DNA of 64,000 nucleotides from CAWDMC01 sp963803295 (GCA_963803295.1 CAWDMC010000005.1:202474-266473); one strand, 5' to 3'. Positions 35,874 to 45,237 are shown, counted from the first letter of the stretch. Notes: generated from the letters alone by a model not told the origin. Program-made: numbers and translations.

Positions 35874-35956
35874 GTCGTAACCAACAAAAAAGTGGGCTTT
35901 CGCCCACTCACTGCACTCGACAATCTCAGTATAGCCCCGGCAGGCGAGATTTACAA
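35874..35956 (-). promoter_or_regulatory. rimP operon promoter and terminator-like leader hairpin
   Basis: On the minus strand: -35 TTGTAA (35956-35951), 17-base spacer, -10 TATACT (35933-35928), so +1 is near 35921. The roughly 48-base leader contains AGTGGGC / GCCCACT around a GAAA loop (35908-35891), directly followed by a run of six T (35891-35886), and then rimP ATG at 35873. This is a complete intrinsic terminator between promoter and first codon, the layout of transcriptional attenuation. Because NusA itself modulates such terminators, feedback by the operon's own product is an attractive inference. It could alternatively end transcripts arriving from the M50 gene upstream. Confidence 0.7.
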
Positions 35957-36189
35957 CCCAAGGGCAGTCCGCACTCCTCACGCTTCGCCGCGCGCGTATT
36001 CGGGCAATACCCCGACCGATGGGCTCAAGTGGTCGGAAAACCCACGGTCGCCGCTTGCGCCAGGAACCTCTACTATAATCGGTTATCAGCGGACCGTCAA
36101 GCGCGGCGCCACAGCCCAATAGAGGCAGCACAGCGGCGATCCGCGACAGGCAAATGGATTGCGCTCTGCGTCGGACGGATGCGCGCTTG

Positions 36190-37200
36190 TCAACGGACGA
36201 CAGTGGGGGTGGGCACGAATGAGAAGACCAGCATTACGATCGCTGTCACGGCCAGCGCTTTCCGGCCGCGTCCCAGCTGCCCGTACGGATCCATTAAAGA
36301 TGGGTGCCGCAACCCCAACAGAAGCAGCACTCCGGCCCAGACCAACCAGCCTTGCCAACAAAAAATCCCCAGCGGAACCAAGCTCAAGAGGGCCATTAGC
36401 GAGAAGAGCTTGTGCCGTTTTCCAAACACCGCATAGAGGATATGCCCACCATCTAGCTGACCAATTGGCAGCAGATTCAACGCCGTGGCCAGGAGTCCTA
36501 CGCACGCTGCACAGCCTACAGGACCGAGCAGCAGGCGCGCGGGAGCGATTTCCGGCCTGAGCAAGCGGGCAAACAGAGTCAACGCCAGCGGGCTGCCGAG
36601 CATGAAGGAGTTCTCCGTTGAGGGCAGGGCTCCGATGACTCTCGCATCGAGAATCCCCCATACCAGGGTTGGGATTGCCAACACAAAACCAGCCAATGGG
36701 CCCGCGACACCCACATCAAAGAGCGCCTCCCTGGTCGGGATCAAGGACCGGATGCGAATGAAAGCCCCCATCGTCCCGATGAGGGTTGGGGCCGGAATGA
36801 AGTAGGGGTAAGTTGCCTCAAGGCGATAATAACGGCAAGTCAGATAGTGTCCCATCTCGTGTGCTAGCAGGATGGCAAGCAAGGCAAAGGAGAAGGGCAC
36901 ACCGCTGAGCAGCCCTGCCGGATGCCGCCATAGCTGCTGGAAAAAGGCGCCCGAGAGATCCAGGTCAAGCGCGGGAGATCCGCGACTATAGTTGAGAGCG
37001 ATGTGCGTGCCCGCGACGAGAGTTGTGAGAATCGTAAGGCCAAGAAGCGCTAAGTGAAAGGCCAGAGAACGAGTGATCGCCCGGGCGGCTCGGACGAGGC
37101 GATAACGCCAGGTAGGAACTACCGGAGCAGCCGCCACACACGAATTGGGAAATTCGGGATGGAGATCCAGCTTAAGGTACGGGGGACGATCCATAGACAC
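36190..37200 (-). CDS. Site-2-protease-like membrane metallopeptidase (M50)
   Basis: A 336-residue polytopic protein. LLAHEMGHYLTCRYY carries the HExxH zinc motif inside a hydrophobic helix and NLLPIGQLDGGHIL the third ligand Asp, as in M50 proteases that cut membrane-anchored regulators. APTLIGTMGAFIRIRS and FDVGVAGPLAGFVLA are typical of the cyanobacterial/plant EGY-like group. No PDZ domain is seen. Substrate unknown. It lies between HU and the rimP operon on the same strand, with its own spacing of 80 bases to HU. Confidence 0.87.
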   Translation of the reverse strand: MSMDRPPYLKLDLHPEFPNSCVAAAPVVPTWRYRLVRAARAITRSLAFHLALLGLTILTTLVAGTHIALNYSRGSPALDLDLSGAFFQQLWRHPAGLLSGVPFSFALLAILLAHEMGHYLTCRYYRLEATYPYFIPAPTLIGTMGAFIRIRSLIPTREALFDVGVAGPLAGFVLAIPTLVWGILDARVIGALPSTENSFMLGSPLALTLFARLLRPEIAPARLLLGPVGCAACVGLLATALNLLPIGQLDGGHILYAVFGKRHKLFSLMALLSLVPLGIFCWQGWLVWAGVLLLLGLRHPSLMDPYGQLGRGRKALAVTAIVMLVFSFVPTPTVVR

Positions 37201-37278
37201 ATCTATTCTCCCGCACCTCGATCCGTCTGTAAACGTACTGGTTTGAAGCTGCCTGAGCCGAGGGCGTTTCGGGGAGAG

Positions 37279-37545
37279 CTAGAGTGACTGGAGCTCTTTG
37301 CCTGGCTTGAATCTGACAGCCTTGCCGGGCGGAATGCTCACTTCTTCGCCAGTTCGCGGATTCCGGCCGATCCCAGTTTTCCGAGGCTTTACGTTGAACA
37401 CGCCGAATCCACGCAACTCAATCCGGTCTCCGCTCGCCAGCGCCCTCTTCATGGATTCGAAGACTGTCTCGACCGCGACTTCCGCCTTCGTCTTGGTCAG
37501 CCCCGTGCGATTGACGACTTCAGTGATGATATCCAGCTTGATCAA
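37279..37545 (-). CDS. HU/IHF-family DNA-binding protein
   Basis: 88-residue histone-like protein: MIKLDIITEVVNRTGLTKTK, GDRIELRGFGVFNVKPRK, GRNPRTGEEVSIPPGKAVRF. The RNPRTGE arm with its Pro inserts into the DNA minor groove. AGGAGG lies eight bases before the ATG at 37545. A good promoter is seen upstream on the minus strand: TTGACA (37600-37595), 18-base spacer, TACGAT (37576-37571). Confidence 0.93.
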   Translation of the reverse strand: MIKLDIITEVVNRTGLTKTKAEVAVETVFESMKRALASGDRIELRGFGVFNVKPRKTGIGRNPRTGEEVSIPPGKAVRFKPGKELQSL

Positions 37546-37570
37546 GCTAACCTCCTGAAAACAGGACTCT

Positions 37571-37600
37571 ATCGTAAGGAAGAGCTTTCCGCATTGTCAA
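37571..37600 (-). promoter_or_regulatory. Promoter of the HU gene
   Basis: TTGACA at 37600-37595, spacer of 18, TACGAT at 37576-37571, then AGGAGG and the HU start. The rest of the 245-base gap to dcd shows nothing else certain. Confidence 0.55.
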
Positions 37601-37791
37601 GGCAATTTCTCTTGTACTATGATGCGGCACTTATGCCGACAGGACGGACGGCGGTGCCAAGCGACCTCGCCAACACCTGGTCTGCGTGTCTAGGGTAAGT
37701 CTTAGTTCGCTGGCTCGGTTCTTGCGAGCGTTAAGTCTATACTGTCCAGTTGCCCTTTTCCAGTTCGAACTTCGCCGTTGAGGTGCGACCT

Positions 37792-38346
37792 ATGTCCGTG
37801 AAAAACGATCGCTGGATTCGCCGAATGGTCGAAGAGCAGGATATGATAAACCCCTTTGCCGAAAACCAAGTGCGCGAGGGCGTGATCTCGTATGGCGTCT
37901 CCTCTTATGGCTACGATCTTAGAGTGGCCGACGAATTCAAGATCTTCACCAACGTCAACAGCACCACCGTTGATCCCAAGCACTTCGATGCTAAATCCTT
38001 CGTCGAGTTTCGCGGGCCGGTCTGCATCGTGCCACCCAACTCTTTTGCCTTGGCGCGCTCGGTTGAGTATTTCAAGATCCCGCGCTCGGTACTTACCATC
38101 TGCGTCGGCAAATCCACCTATGCTCGTTGCGGCATCATCGTCAACGTGACGCCGCTCGAGCCCGAGTGGGAAGGCTTCGTGACCCTGGAGATCTCGAATA
38201 CCACGCCATTACCCGCTCGCGTTTACTCGAATGAAGGGCTGTGCCAGATCGTGTTCTTCGAATCCGACGAACTCTGCCAGACATCCTACAAAGATAAGAA
38301 GGGCAAGTACCAGGCCCAACAAGGCATCGTGCTGCCCAAGATCTGA
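37792..38346 (+). CDS. dcd: dCTP deaminase
   Basis: Trimeric enzyme making dUTP from dCTP for thymidylate synthesis. 184 residues: DRWIRRMVEEQDMINPFAEN, SSYGYDLRVADEFKIF, CVGKSTYARCGIIVNVTPLE and WEGFVTLEISNTTPLPARVY, which includes the catalytic Glu. The ATG at 37792 is preceded by GAGGTG; an upstream ATG (37750) adds 14 unlike residues. Some relatives are bifunctional deaminase/dUTPases; this cannot be decided by eye. Confidence 0.94.
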   Translation: MSVKNDRWIRRMVEEQDMINPFAENQVREGVISYGVSSYGYDLRVADEFKIFTNVNSTTVDPKHFDAKSFVEFRGPVCIVPPNSFALARSVEYFKIPRSVLTICVGKSTYARCGIIVNVTPLEPEWEGFVTLEISNTTPLPARVYSNEGLCQIVFFESDELCQTSYKDKKGKYQAQQGIVLPKI

Positions 38347-38395
38347 CGGCAAGTTCCACTTCATTCATCCAAGCTAGTCGGGTGCCAGGGATGTC

Positions 38396-40117
38396 ATGAA
38401 ATCGTTCTGGGGTTTCCTGCTGCTCGCGCTGAGTACACTGACTCCGGCGGTCGCCGGAGATCCGAATCGCCAATCCCCAACGGCCGGACTCCACTTTGCG
38501 ATATCCTTCCCGGTCGCGAGCAATGCCGAACCACTCGACGGCCGCCTTTTCCTGTTGATCTCGAAAGACCGGACGGATGAGCCGCGCTTCAAGATCAACG
38601 AACGCGCCGACTCCTCTCAGCAGATCTTTGGTGTGGATGTCGAGCGGTTCGAGCCCGGCCAACCCATCGTTATCGACGACTCGATTCTCGGTTATCCACT
38701 ACCGAGCCTCAGCAAACTTCCGGCCGGGGAGTACTTCGTGCAAGCCGTATTCAACGTTTATACAAGGTTTCATCGTGCGGACGGCCATTCGCTCTTGTTG
38801 CCGGCGGATCGCGGCGAAGGCCAGGAGTGGCACAGCAAACCAGGAAACCTGTACTGCCAACCGGTGAGGATGCGCCTCGACTCCGCATCCCCCGGCCTGA
38901 TTCGCATCAGTCTCAACCAGAAGATGCCAATGATCGATCCGCCCCGTGATACCCAGTATGTCAAGCACCTGCGCATCCAAAGCAAGTTGCTCAGCGATTT
39001 CTGGGGACAGCCGGTTGAGCTCGGCGCCACCGTCCTCCTGCCCGACGGCTTTGAGGCTCATCCGAATGCCCGCTATCCGCTGATGATTTACCACGGCCAC
39101 TTCAGCCGCGATTTCGCGGCGCCCGTTGAGTTCCGAACCTCGCCTGCCGATCCAGGGGCGAAGGATGCCGAGCGCCAGCAGTATGGCTACAAGTTCTACC
39201 AGGATTGGATATCAGGCCGTCTGCCGCGGATGATCATTCTTTGCATTCAGCACACTAACCCGTACTACGACGACTCGTACGCGGTGAATTCGGCGAATCT
39301 CGGGCCTTACGGCGATGCTATCGTAAAGGAACTCCTCCCGGAGATCGAAGCGAAATTCCGGGCCGTCGGGCAGCCCTGGGCGCGCGTGCTCTACGGACCT
39401 TCAACTGGCGGTTGGGAAGCCATGGCCATGCAGGTGTTCTATCCGGAGGTATTTAATGGCGCCTGGGTCTTCTGTCCGGATCCTATCGATTTCCGCGCCT
39501 TCCAACTTGTCAACATCTATGAGGATGAAAACGCCTTCTGGACCGAGGGCCCTTTCGGCAAAGTGCCTCGTCCCTTCATGCGAGAACCCAGCGGCGCCAT
39601 TCATGCCACCGGCCAGAGCGAAACCCAATATGAACTGGTTTTGGGCACGCACGGCCGCTCTGCGGAGCAACTGGACATCTGGCAGGCGGTGTTTAGTCCT
39701 GTCGGCGCGGACGGTTATCCTAAACCCATCTGGGATCCCCTCACCGGGGTGATCGATCATGAGGTCGCGGGTTACTGGCGCGATCATTATGATCTGAGCT
39801 ACATTCTGCGGCGCGATTGGAACACTCTGGGGCCCAAGCTCTTCGCCAAGCTACACTTCGCCGTGGGAGAAGCAGACAGCTACTACCTGAACAATGCCGT
39901 GCACCTCTTCCAGAATTTCGCTGACAGTCCGGCCAATCCTTACCCGGTCCACGATTTCGATTACGGACCGCGCCAGCCACACTGCTACACCGGGGATCCC
40001 AGCGTCCCGGTCGCGATCAGCCGCTACACCATCAATCAGCGCGTGATGCCAGTGATGGCCCGGTGGGTAGTCGAGACAGCGCCGAAGGGCGCTGACGTGA
40101 CGAGCTGGAAGTACTAA
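38396..40117 (+). CDS. Secreted alpha/beta-hydrolase (esterase-like) protein
   Basis: 573 residues with a Sec signal peptide (MKSFWGFLLLALSTLTPAVA). After an N-terminal beta-rich region of about 190 residues comes an esterase-type alpha/beta-hydrolase domain: ATVLLPDGFEAHPNARYPLM, MIILCIQHTNPYYDDSYAVN, then ARVLYGPSTGGWEAMAMQVF, with the nucleophile Ser in a GPSTGG elbow near residue 337. Candidates for the Asp and His are in VGEADSYYLNNAVHLF and YGPRQPHCYTGD. It resembles esterase-D-like proteins, but the substrate is unknown. It lies 50 bases downstream of dcd. Confidence 0.75.
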   Translation: MKSFWGFLLLALSTLTPAVAGDPNRQSPTAGLHFAISFPVASNAEPLDGRLFLLISKDRTDEPRFKINERADSSQQIFGVDVERFEPGQPIVIDDSILGYPLPSLSKLPAGEYFVQAVFNVYTRFHRADGHSLLLPADRGEGQEWHSKPGNLYCQPVRMRLDSASPGLIRISLNQKMPMIDPPRDTQYVKHLRIQSKLLSDFWGQPVELGATVLLPDGFEAHPNARYPLMIYHGHFSRDFAAPVEFRTSPADPGAKDAERQQYGYKFYQDWISGRLPRMIILCIQHTNPYYDDSYAVNSANLGPYGDAIVKELLPEIEAKFRAVGQPWARVLYGPSTGGWEAMAMQVFYPEVFNGAWVFCPDPIDFRAFQLVNIYEDENAFWTEGPFGKVPRPFMREPSGAIHATGQSETQYELVLGTHGRSAEQLDIWQAVFSPVGADGYPKPIWDPLTGVIDHEVAGYWRDHYDLSYILRRDWNTLGPKLFAKLHFAVGEADSYYLNNAVHLFQNFADSPANPYPVHDFDYGPRQPHCYTGDPSVPVAISRYTINQRVMPVMARWVVETAPKGADVTSWKY

Positions 40118-40161
40118 AGTACCGTTCTCGTCGCTTTGTCTCGGCCGATACTTTCTTCGAG

Positions 40162-40806
40162 ATGCAGTTCAAGCGCCCAAGCCGAGTTGCAATCGAGGAT
40201 CTGCCTTCTGAATCTGTTCGGGCACAGACTCCGCAACTCGACGCGGACTCAGGCCTGGAGCCGGGCTGGTGCCCGGTCTCGAAGACGGCGCTCGGCGCGT
40301 GGCTGGCCTTTTACGTCATTTTCCTCATCTACGCGGCCTTCGATCGTACCGGCTTCCTGCTGATCGACTATGTGAACTTGCCGATCCACGAGGCCGGCCA
40401 CCTGCTCTTCGGAATCCTCGCAAGGAACGGACAGGTTGAGGGTCTCGCCGTAGCCACGGCCGTGGCCGGCGGCACGGCCCTGCAACTGGCCGTCCCCTTG
40501 CTCCTTGCTGTTTACTTCACTCACCAGCGCCATGCCACCGGCACAGCCTTCTGCAGTTTCTTCTTCTTTGAAAATTTCCTAAATATCGCCACCTATATGG
40601 CTGACGCCCGCTGCCAGCAACTCACGCTTGTGACCGTCGGCGATGGTGACAACGCGATCCACGACTGGTTCTACCTCTTCAGTCATATGCACGTTCTCGA
40701 GTACGACCAGCGGATCGCATCACTGGTTCGGCTACTCGCTTGGGTGGGCATGATGGGCACGGTGCTGTGGCTCATCAGGCGTGATGCGGCCAATCCAGAA
40801 GCCTAA
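40162..40806 (+). CDS. Membrane protein with HExxH motif (M50-like)
   Basis: 214 residues. LPIHEAGHLLFGILARNG contains HEAGH at the end of a hydrophobic segment, as in M50-type membrane metalloproteases and the DUF2391-like non-protease relatives. Four to five membrane segments are visible (AFYVIFLIYAAF, GTALQLAVPLLLAVYF, FCSFFFFENFLNIATYM, LLAWVGMMGTVLWLI). The third zinc ligand is not obvious, although NAIHDWFYLFSHMHVLEYD is His/Asp-rich. Proteolytic activity is uncertain. It converges on the GMC oxidoreductase gene. Confidence 0.6.
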   Translation: MQFKRPSRVAIEDLPSESVRAQTPQLDADSGLEPGWCPVSKTALGAWLAFYVIFLIYAAFDRTGFLLIDYVNLPIHEAGHLLFGILARNGQVEGLAVATAVAGGTALQLAVPLLLAVYFTHQRHATGTAFCSFFFFENFLNIATYMADARCQQLTLVTVGDGDNAIHDWFYLFSHMHVLEYDQRIASLVRLLAWVGMMGTVLWLIRRDAANPEA

Positions 40807-40816
40807 TTACTGAGCA

Positions 40817-42469
40817 TTACAATTCTCCACGGCGGGCGGCCACAGTAATCCGATCGGCGGCGCGGTAGGCGAGCGCCTGAATGGTCATGGTGGGCTGACC
40901 GCGGCCGGAGGTCACAAAGCTGCTTCCGTCGCAGAGGAAGAGATTAAGCACGTCATGCGTGCGGTGGTCGGCACTGATCACCGATGACTTTGGATCGTTC
41001 CCCATGCGGCAGGTCCCCAGCAGATGCACGGCACGCGTCTGCTCCTGGACGGGCCGCGCCCAGGTCTTGATCGCTGGGGTTGCGGCCAACAACTCAAGTG
41101 CGCGGTCCTGCAGGTACTTCACCGTCTTGAGGTCATCGGAGTGATCTTTGTAAGTCATACGCAGTGCAGGAAGTCCCCAATCGTCCTTCAACTCGGGGTC
41201 AAGCGAAAAGCTGTTGCCCTCGACAGGCAATGAGGTCGCGTGACACGACACAAACATGGAGCGCGAGAAGGATTCGGCCAGCCACTTCTTGTAAGCGGTG
41301 CCCCAACGCGGAACCTCGGGCGGCTGCGGACTGAGGGCAAACCAGATTGGACCTTGCCCAAAGCGCGCGTCCAGTCCCCCTCCACCATAAAAGCCCAGCG
41401 TAGGATCGATTTCGTAGAAATCATGGAGCACCCGGCTTACGGCGGCGCTCTTGTAGTCGTTGAGCGGCTGATCGAAACTGGCGAGGATGGTGCTGAAACC
41501 ATTGATCATCAGATGCTTTCCCACCAACCCGCTGGAATTGGCAAGCCCGTTGGGGAACTGTGGTGAACTGGACAGCAGGAGCAGGCGCGGCGTCTCGGCG
41601 CCGTTGGCGCTCAGGATTACAGCGCGAGCCTTCTGGAATTGCGGCTCGCGGCGCGTATCAAAATAGGCAACACCGGTCGCACGGCCCTGGCGATTAGTCT
41701 CAACCCGAAACGCGTAACTCCCGGTCCGGATCTCGCAGCGTCCGGTTTGTTGTGCCAAGGGAATGACGCTAGCGAGGGTACTGGACTTCGCCCCCACCTC
41801 ACAGCCAAAACCGAGACAGCGCCCGCAATGGATACAAGCCGCCCGGCCCCGGTAGGGTTGGGACAGAATCGCCATAGGGGCCGGGAAAGGATGCCAGCCC
41901 AGCTTCCACGCGGCGCGCTCGAAGATTACTCCTGAGGATTTCACCGGTAGCGGCGGAAGCGGATAGGGTTTGGTACGCGGCGGATCAAATGGGCTGGCCC
42001 CCGCCAGACCCGAAACACCGATTTCCCATTCTACCTTTGAGTAATAAGGCTCCATTTCGGCGTAGGTCAGCGGCCAGTCCGCGAACCCGGTGCCCGCGAT
42101 CGGCCCGCGCCGGCTGCGCTCCACAAAATCGATTTCGTGAAACCGCCAGTAATTGGCGGTAAAGTGCACCGTTCCTCCGCCCACGCAACATCCATAGATC
42201 GCCGAGAACTGCTTTTCGGCCTTATCTTGAGTAGTCTTCCGAAAGGTCTGGGGTCGCCGCTCGAAATTGTTAATCAAGGCATATTCCTGCCTCTCGGCAA
42301 TTTCATCGTGCCCAAAATCGCTCGGGGGAATGAAGCGCCCCTGTTCCAACACCACGACCTGGAAGCCTGCGGTGGAAAGTTCCTTGGCGAGCACCCCTCC
42401 CGCTGCACCCGAACCTACGATGACGAAATCTACTTTCTGCGACGGCTTGTAGGCGACCTGGAAGGGCAT
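40817..42469 (-). CDS. GMC-family FAD oxidoreductase
   Basis: 550 residues, related to the large subunits of membrane-bound gluconate/sorbitol-type dehydrogenases. FAD-binding loop: DFVIVGSGAAGGVLAKELST near residue 15. A Cys cluster CIHCGRCLGFGCEVGAKSS lies mid-protein. The C-terminal GMC signature is HLLGTCRMGNDP and LCDGSSFVTSGRGQPTMTIQ. It probably oxidises a sugar or alcohol and passes electrons through its partner subunit, encoded immediately upstream (one-base gap). No cytochrome c subunit is present nearby. No Tat signal in this subunit; it would be exported with its partner. Confidence 0.9.
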   Translation of the reverse strand: MPFQVAYKPSQKVDFVIVGSGAAGGVLAKELSTAGFQVVVLEQGRFIPPSDFGHDEIAERQEYALINNFERRPQTFRKTTQDKAEKQFSAIYGCCVGGGTVHFTANYWRFHEIDFVERSRRGPIAGTGFADWPLTYAEMEPYYSKVEWEIGVSGLAGASPFDPPRTKPYPLPPLPVKSSGVIFERAAWKLGWHPFPAPMAILSQPYRGRAACIHCGRCLGFGCEVGAKSSTLASVIPLAQQTGRCEIRTGSYAFRVETNRQGRATGVAYFDTRREPQFQKARAVILSANGAETPRLLLLSSSPQFPNGLANSSGLVGKHLMINGFSTILASFDQPLNDYKSAAVSRVLHDFYEIDPTLGFYGGGGLDARFGQGPIWFALSPQPPEVPRWGTAYKKWLAESFSRSMFVSCHATSLPVEGNSFSLDPELKDDWGLPALRMTYKDHSDDLKTVKYLQDRALELLAATPAIKTWARPVQEQTRAVHLLGTCRMGNDPKSSVISADHRTHDVLNLFLCDGSSFVTSGRGQPTMTIQALAYRAADRITVAARRGEL

Positions 42470-43156
42470 CTAGGTGTTTCCCTTTTCCCTGGTCGGCGGC
42501 TGCCAGCCAGGATAGTCGCGGTCGTAATAACCGAATGGTGGAGCGAAATCGGGGCTACTATCGAACCCAATGAGTTTCCACCCTATTTCGTCATGATTCC
42601 CGCTGCGCATGGGGTCCGCTAGAAAGCCCATGATGGTGTGGGTGCGAATTAGCTCGAAGAAAGGCTGCGCTTCCATCGCTTTGAGAACGATGTCCTGCTG
42701 GTCAGGAGCCGCTTGAGAGAATTTCTCAAGGTGCGAAAATATTTCGCGAGTCTTCGCTTCAAGAGCTCGCAGACCCTGCTGATAGTCATCGCGGCTGCCC
42801 GATGCGAAGGTGGCCAGGGCACGGTCGATGAAGTAAATGGCTCCGGCTTCGTGGGCGCCCGGCGAATCATCGCTAGGAATAATGCGGCTCGCAACAGCAT
42901 CCACTTCGGCGGCCTGGTCAGCAGTGAGCACTTCCGGCTTGGGTGGCGCAACGGCTTGGCGCGCGTGCGCAGCGTGCTCCGCCGCCGCCATCACTGCCGG
43001 CCAATGCACGGCGATCCAGGACGCGCTGACGCGCCACAAGCCTGTAGACAGGAATCTGCGGCGGTCTAATTCATTCCCAGGTTCAGAACGCACAACCTTG
43101 CCTCGACTAAGGGGTCCGGGTTCCACTAGTTTACTCGGAGAACCTTCGCGTTCCAA
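42470..43156 (-). CDS. Gluconate 2-dehydrogenase subunit 3-family protein
   Basis: 228 residues with a Tat signal (DRRRFLSTGLWRVSASWIAV, twin Arg near residue 32). LTADQAAEVDAVASRIIPSD and AGAIYFIDRALATFASGSRD are the usual features of the small subunit of three-subunit membrane dehydrogenases. Its stop is adjacent to the start of the GMC subunit; co-export through Tat is expected. The order small then large subunit is standard. Confidence 0.88.
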   Translation of the reverse strand: MEREGSPSKLVEPGPLSRGKVVRSEPGNELDRRRFLSTGLWRVSASWIAVHWPAVMAAAEHAAHARQAVAPPKPEVLTADQAAEVDAVASRIIPSDDSPGAHEAGAIYFIDRALATFASGSRDDYQQGLRALEAKTREIFSHLEKFSQAAPDQQDIVLKAMEAQPFFELIRTHTIMGFLADPMRSGNHDEIGWKLIGFDSSPDFAPPFGYYDRDYPGWQPPTREKGNT

Positions 43157-43187
43157 GCGCTAACAAAGGCACAAAAGGCACACTGAT

Positions 43188-45122
43188 CTAGCACCCTCCT
43201 CGCTGGCGGCAACGGCGGATGTCGCTGTAACCACCTGACCCTCCTACACAGCCCATGGCCAGGACCGCCAGCAGCACGATGGCGGCAGCCACGGAGATCC
43301 TTTCTCCGGTGCACCGGGGTGGCGTATCCCTGAATTCAAGGGTAAGGCGGTGTTCGCCGGGAGGGATCGAGAACACCATGGCTCCGGTTACGGGATCAGT
43401 GCCAATCGTTACGGCACGGCCATCGAGACGCGCGGTCCAGCCGGGGAAATTGAACGTGCGTACGGTCAACCGGACGGCGGCGGGCGCGTGGAGGCGGAGC
43501 GCCCTCTCTTCGGGCTTCCAGGTTTCAACCGTCCACTGGCCGGAGCCGGCAGAGAACGCCGCACGATCCATGTCGGGCAGATCGTCGGTGTCGGCGGGGG
43601 CAGGCCTAGGGATGATAGCGTAATTGATGTGTTGTTCCGCGGGTGTAAAAGCCGGCCAAGCGGCGACCGGAGCCACGACCTGCGTGATGGAAAGCGTGAC
43701 TCCCCCGCCGAGAACCAGAATCACCAGCGCGGCGGATACCACGAGCCTGCGTTTCTTAGGCGCCGGCGCTCCTGAGGGCTTCAGGGCAGACAAAGACTTT
43801 CGAGCCACCTCCGTGAGAGCACCCGCCAGCAGCGCCACTACCAGGGTACTGAGAGACAGCATGCGCCAGGAGAACACTCCGATATCGATTTCGGGAATCC
43901 GCCGTCCGATCGGTTCTGAAGCCGTGGTCATCATGAAGCTGACAAAGCCACCCAGGATCAGCCAGGAGATCACGCTGGTGCGCAGGCGGGAAGGCGCGGG
44001 TGGGGACACCCGCGCTACAGCAGGTTCCGCAGGGACGGCGGCGCTATGACGGCCCCACAGCAGGAGCGCCGCTCCCATGAGCACGATGGCCGTGGTGCCG
44101 AACAACCAGGCATGATCGAGAAGAATGTAGAACTGGGGATACTGCAAGCTGTAGTGGGGATGAAGAAAAACGTAAGTTGACTTGTAAGGCCAGTTTTCGC
44201 CGATGATCTCGTGACGGATGAGGTTCTGCTCCACGGCGGCCGGATACAGATAGGCCGCGCTGAGTCCCAGTCCAAGAGCGCCGGCGAGACCGATGCGCGC
44301 AAGCCCGCCGAGCCCTCGCCATCCCCGGCGAAGCCAGGCGAGAAAGGGAAGGGTGACGACGAGCGCCAGAGTCAGTTGATATGCCGTAGGTGGATGGGAC
44401 CACAAGAAGGCGCCATAGCTCAAAGCAAAGCCTGCCGTGTCGAACCAGGGATTCGACCGGGCCGAGCGAGAGTTTTCACCGCGTGGCACTTCGCCGAGGA
44501 GCCGCTCCGCGAATCCGAGCACAAGCGGAGCCCAGACAAAGCTCAGCAGCTCCGCTACCGCGCCGCGTTGATACTCGTCAACCAGATGGTATGGCAGCAG
44601 AAGGTACACCGGCATCGTCACGGCTGCGGCCGTCCGTGACATCACCTGCCGGGCGAACCAGTAGATGGCGATCGCCGAGGCGAGCATCAGCAGCAGGTGT
44701 GTCGCGAGGAGCACGCGCATCCAGTCGCGCAGCAGCGGATAGAGCGCCGAGGTCAGGTAGTACAGCCCCGGGGGGTAGTAACACATGGTAGGAGCCCCGA
44801 AACCGTAGTTGGTGTCCTCCTCCCAGCGTGGATAGGCGCGGCCATTCTTGAGGCCATTGTAAAAGTCCCGCATCTGGTCGTAATGCAGAAACATGTCGTG
44901 GTTTTCGGGCACGCGAAGTTGCAGACGAGTCCCGCCGGGAAGGGGCTTCGAGATAAAGAAGAACGGAACTGCGGCCACGATCGCGAGAGCGATGCCGAGC
45001 GCCCAGGGTGTCCAGGGCGATGGTTTCTCGGGAACGGGGTCACACGGGACAGGGTCGCGATCGGAGAGCAGCGTGGTGTCGGGCATCGACTCTTTGTTAT
45101 CAGGATCAGCGGGATTGTGCAA
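43188..45122 (-). CDS. Polytopic membrane protein, YfhO/GT-C-like
   Basis: About 640 residues with 11 to 13 membrane helices. It resembles bacterial 6-pyruvoyl-tetrahydropterin-synthase-related/YfhO-type membrane proteins implicated in lipid-linked sugar transfer: NHDMFLHYDQMRDFYNGLKN, then FGAPTMCYYPPGLYYLTSAL in the first periplasmic loop, and a C-terminal beta domain FNFPGWTARLDGRAVTIGTD. The start is ATG 45122 or, more likely, ATG 45086. It contains an in-frame copy of a palindromic repeat (43995-44020) that encodes AVARVSPPAPS in a loop. It groups with the next three minus-strand glycosylation genes. Confidence 0.72.
   Translation of the reverse strand: MHNPADPDNKESMPDTTLLSDRDPVPCDPVPEKPSPWTPWALGIALAIVAAVPFFFISKPLPGGTRLQLRVPENHDMFLHYDQMRDFYNGLKNGRAYPRWEEDTNYGFGAPTMCYYPPGLYYLTSALYPLLRDWMRVLLATHLLLMLASAIAIYWFARQVMSRTAAAVTMPVYLLLPYHLVDEYQRGAVAELLSFVWAPLVLGFAERLLGEVPRGENSRSARSNPWFDTAGFALSYGAFLWSHPPTAYQLTLALVVTLPFLAWLRRGWRGLGGLARIGLAGALGLGLSAAYLYPAAVEQNLIRHEIIGENWPYKSTYVFLHPHYSLQYPQFYILLDHAWLFGTTAIVLMGAALLLWGRHSAAVPAEPAVARVSPPAPSRLRTSVISWLILGGFVSFMMTTASEPIGRRIPEIDIGVFSWRMLSLSTLVVALLAGALTEVARKSLSALKPSGAPAPKKRRLVVSAALVILVLGGGVTLSITQVVAPVAAWPAFTPAEQHINYAIIPRPAPADTDDLPDMDRAAFSAGSGQWTVETWKPEERALRLHAPAAVRLTVRTFNFPGWTARLDGRAVTIGTDPVTGAMVFSIPPGEHRLTLEFRDTPPRCTGERISVAAAIVLLAVLAMGCVGGSGGYSDIRRCRQRGGC
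43995..44020. repeat. Palindromic repeat inside a coding sequence
   Basis: GCGGGTGGGGACACCCGCGC and CTACAG match one half of the CTGTAGCG...GGTGGGGACACC repeat found intergenically at 19763-19818 and 45238-45294. Here it is in frame within the membrane protein gene. Confidence 0.6.
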
Positions 45123-45237
45123 ACTATGCGGAGGGAGGATTCGAACAGGCCACGGCAGCTGTTGGAGGGCAAGGCTCCCCGGTTCTCCCCCCGCAGAGAT
45201 CCCTATTGAAGATTACACAATATACTCACAACTGCCT

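Noticed and set aside
45120..45150. GGATTCGAACAGGCC considered as a tRNA T-arm
   Set aside because: No matching acceptor or anticodon arms on either side.
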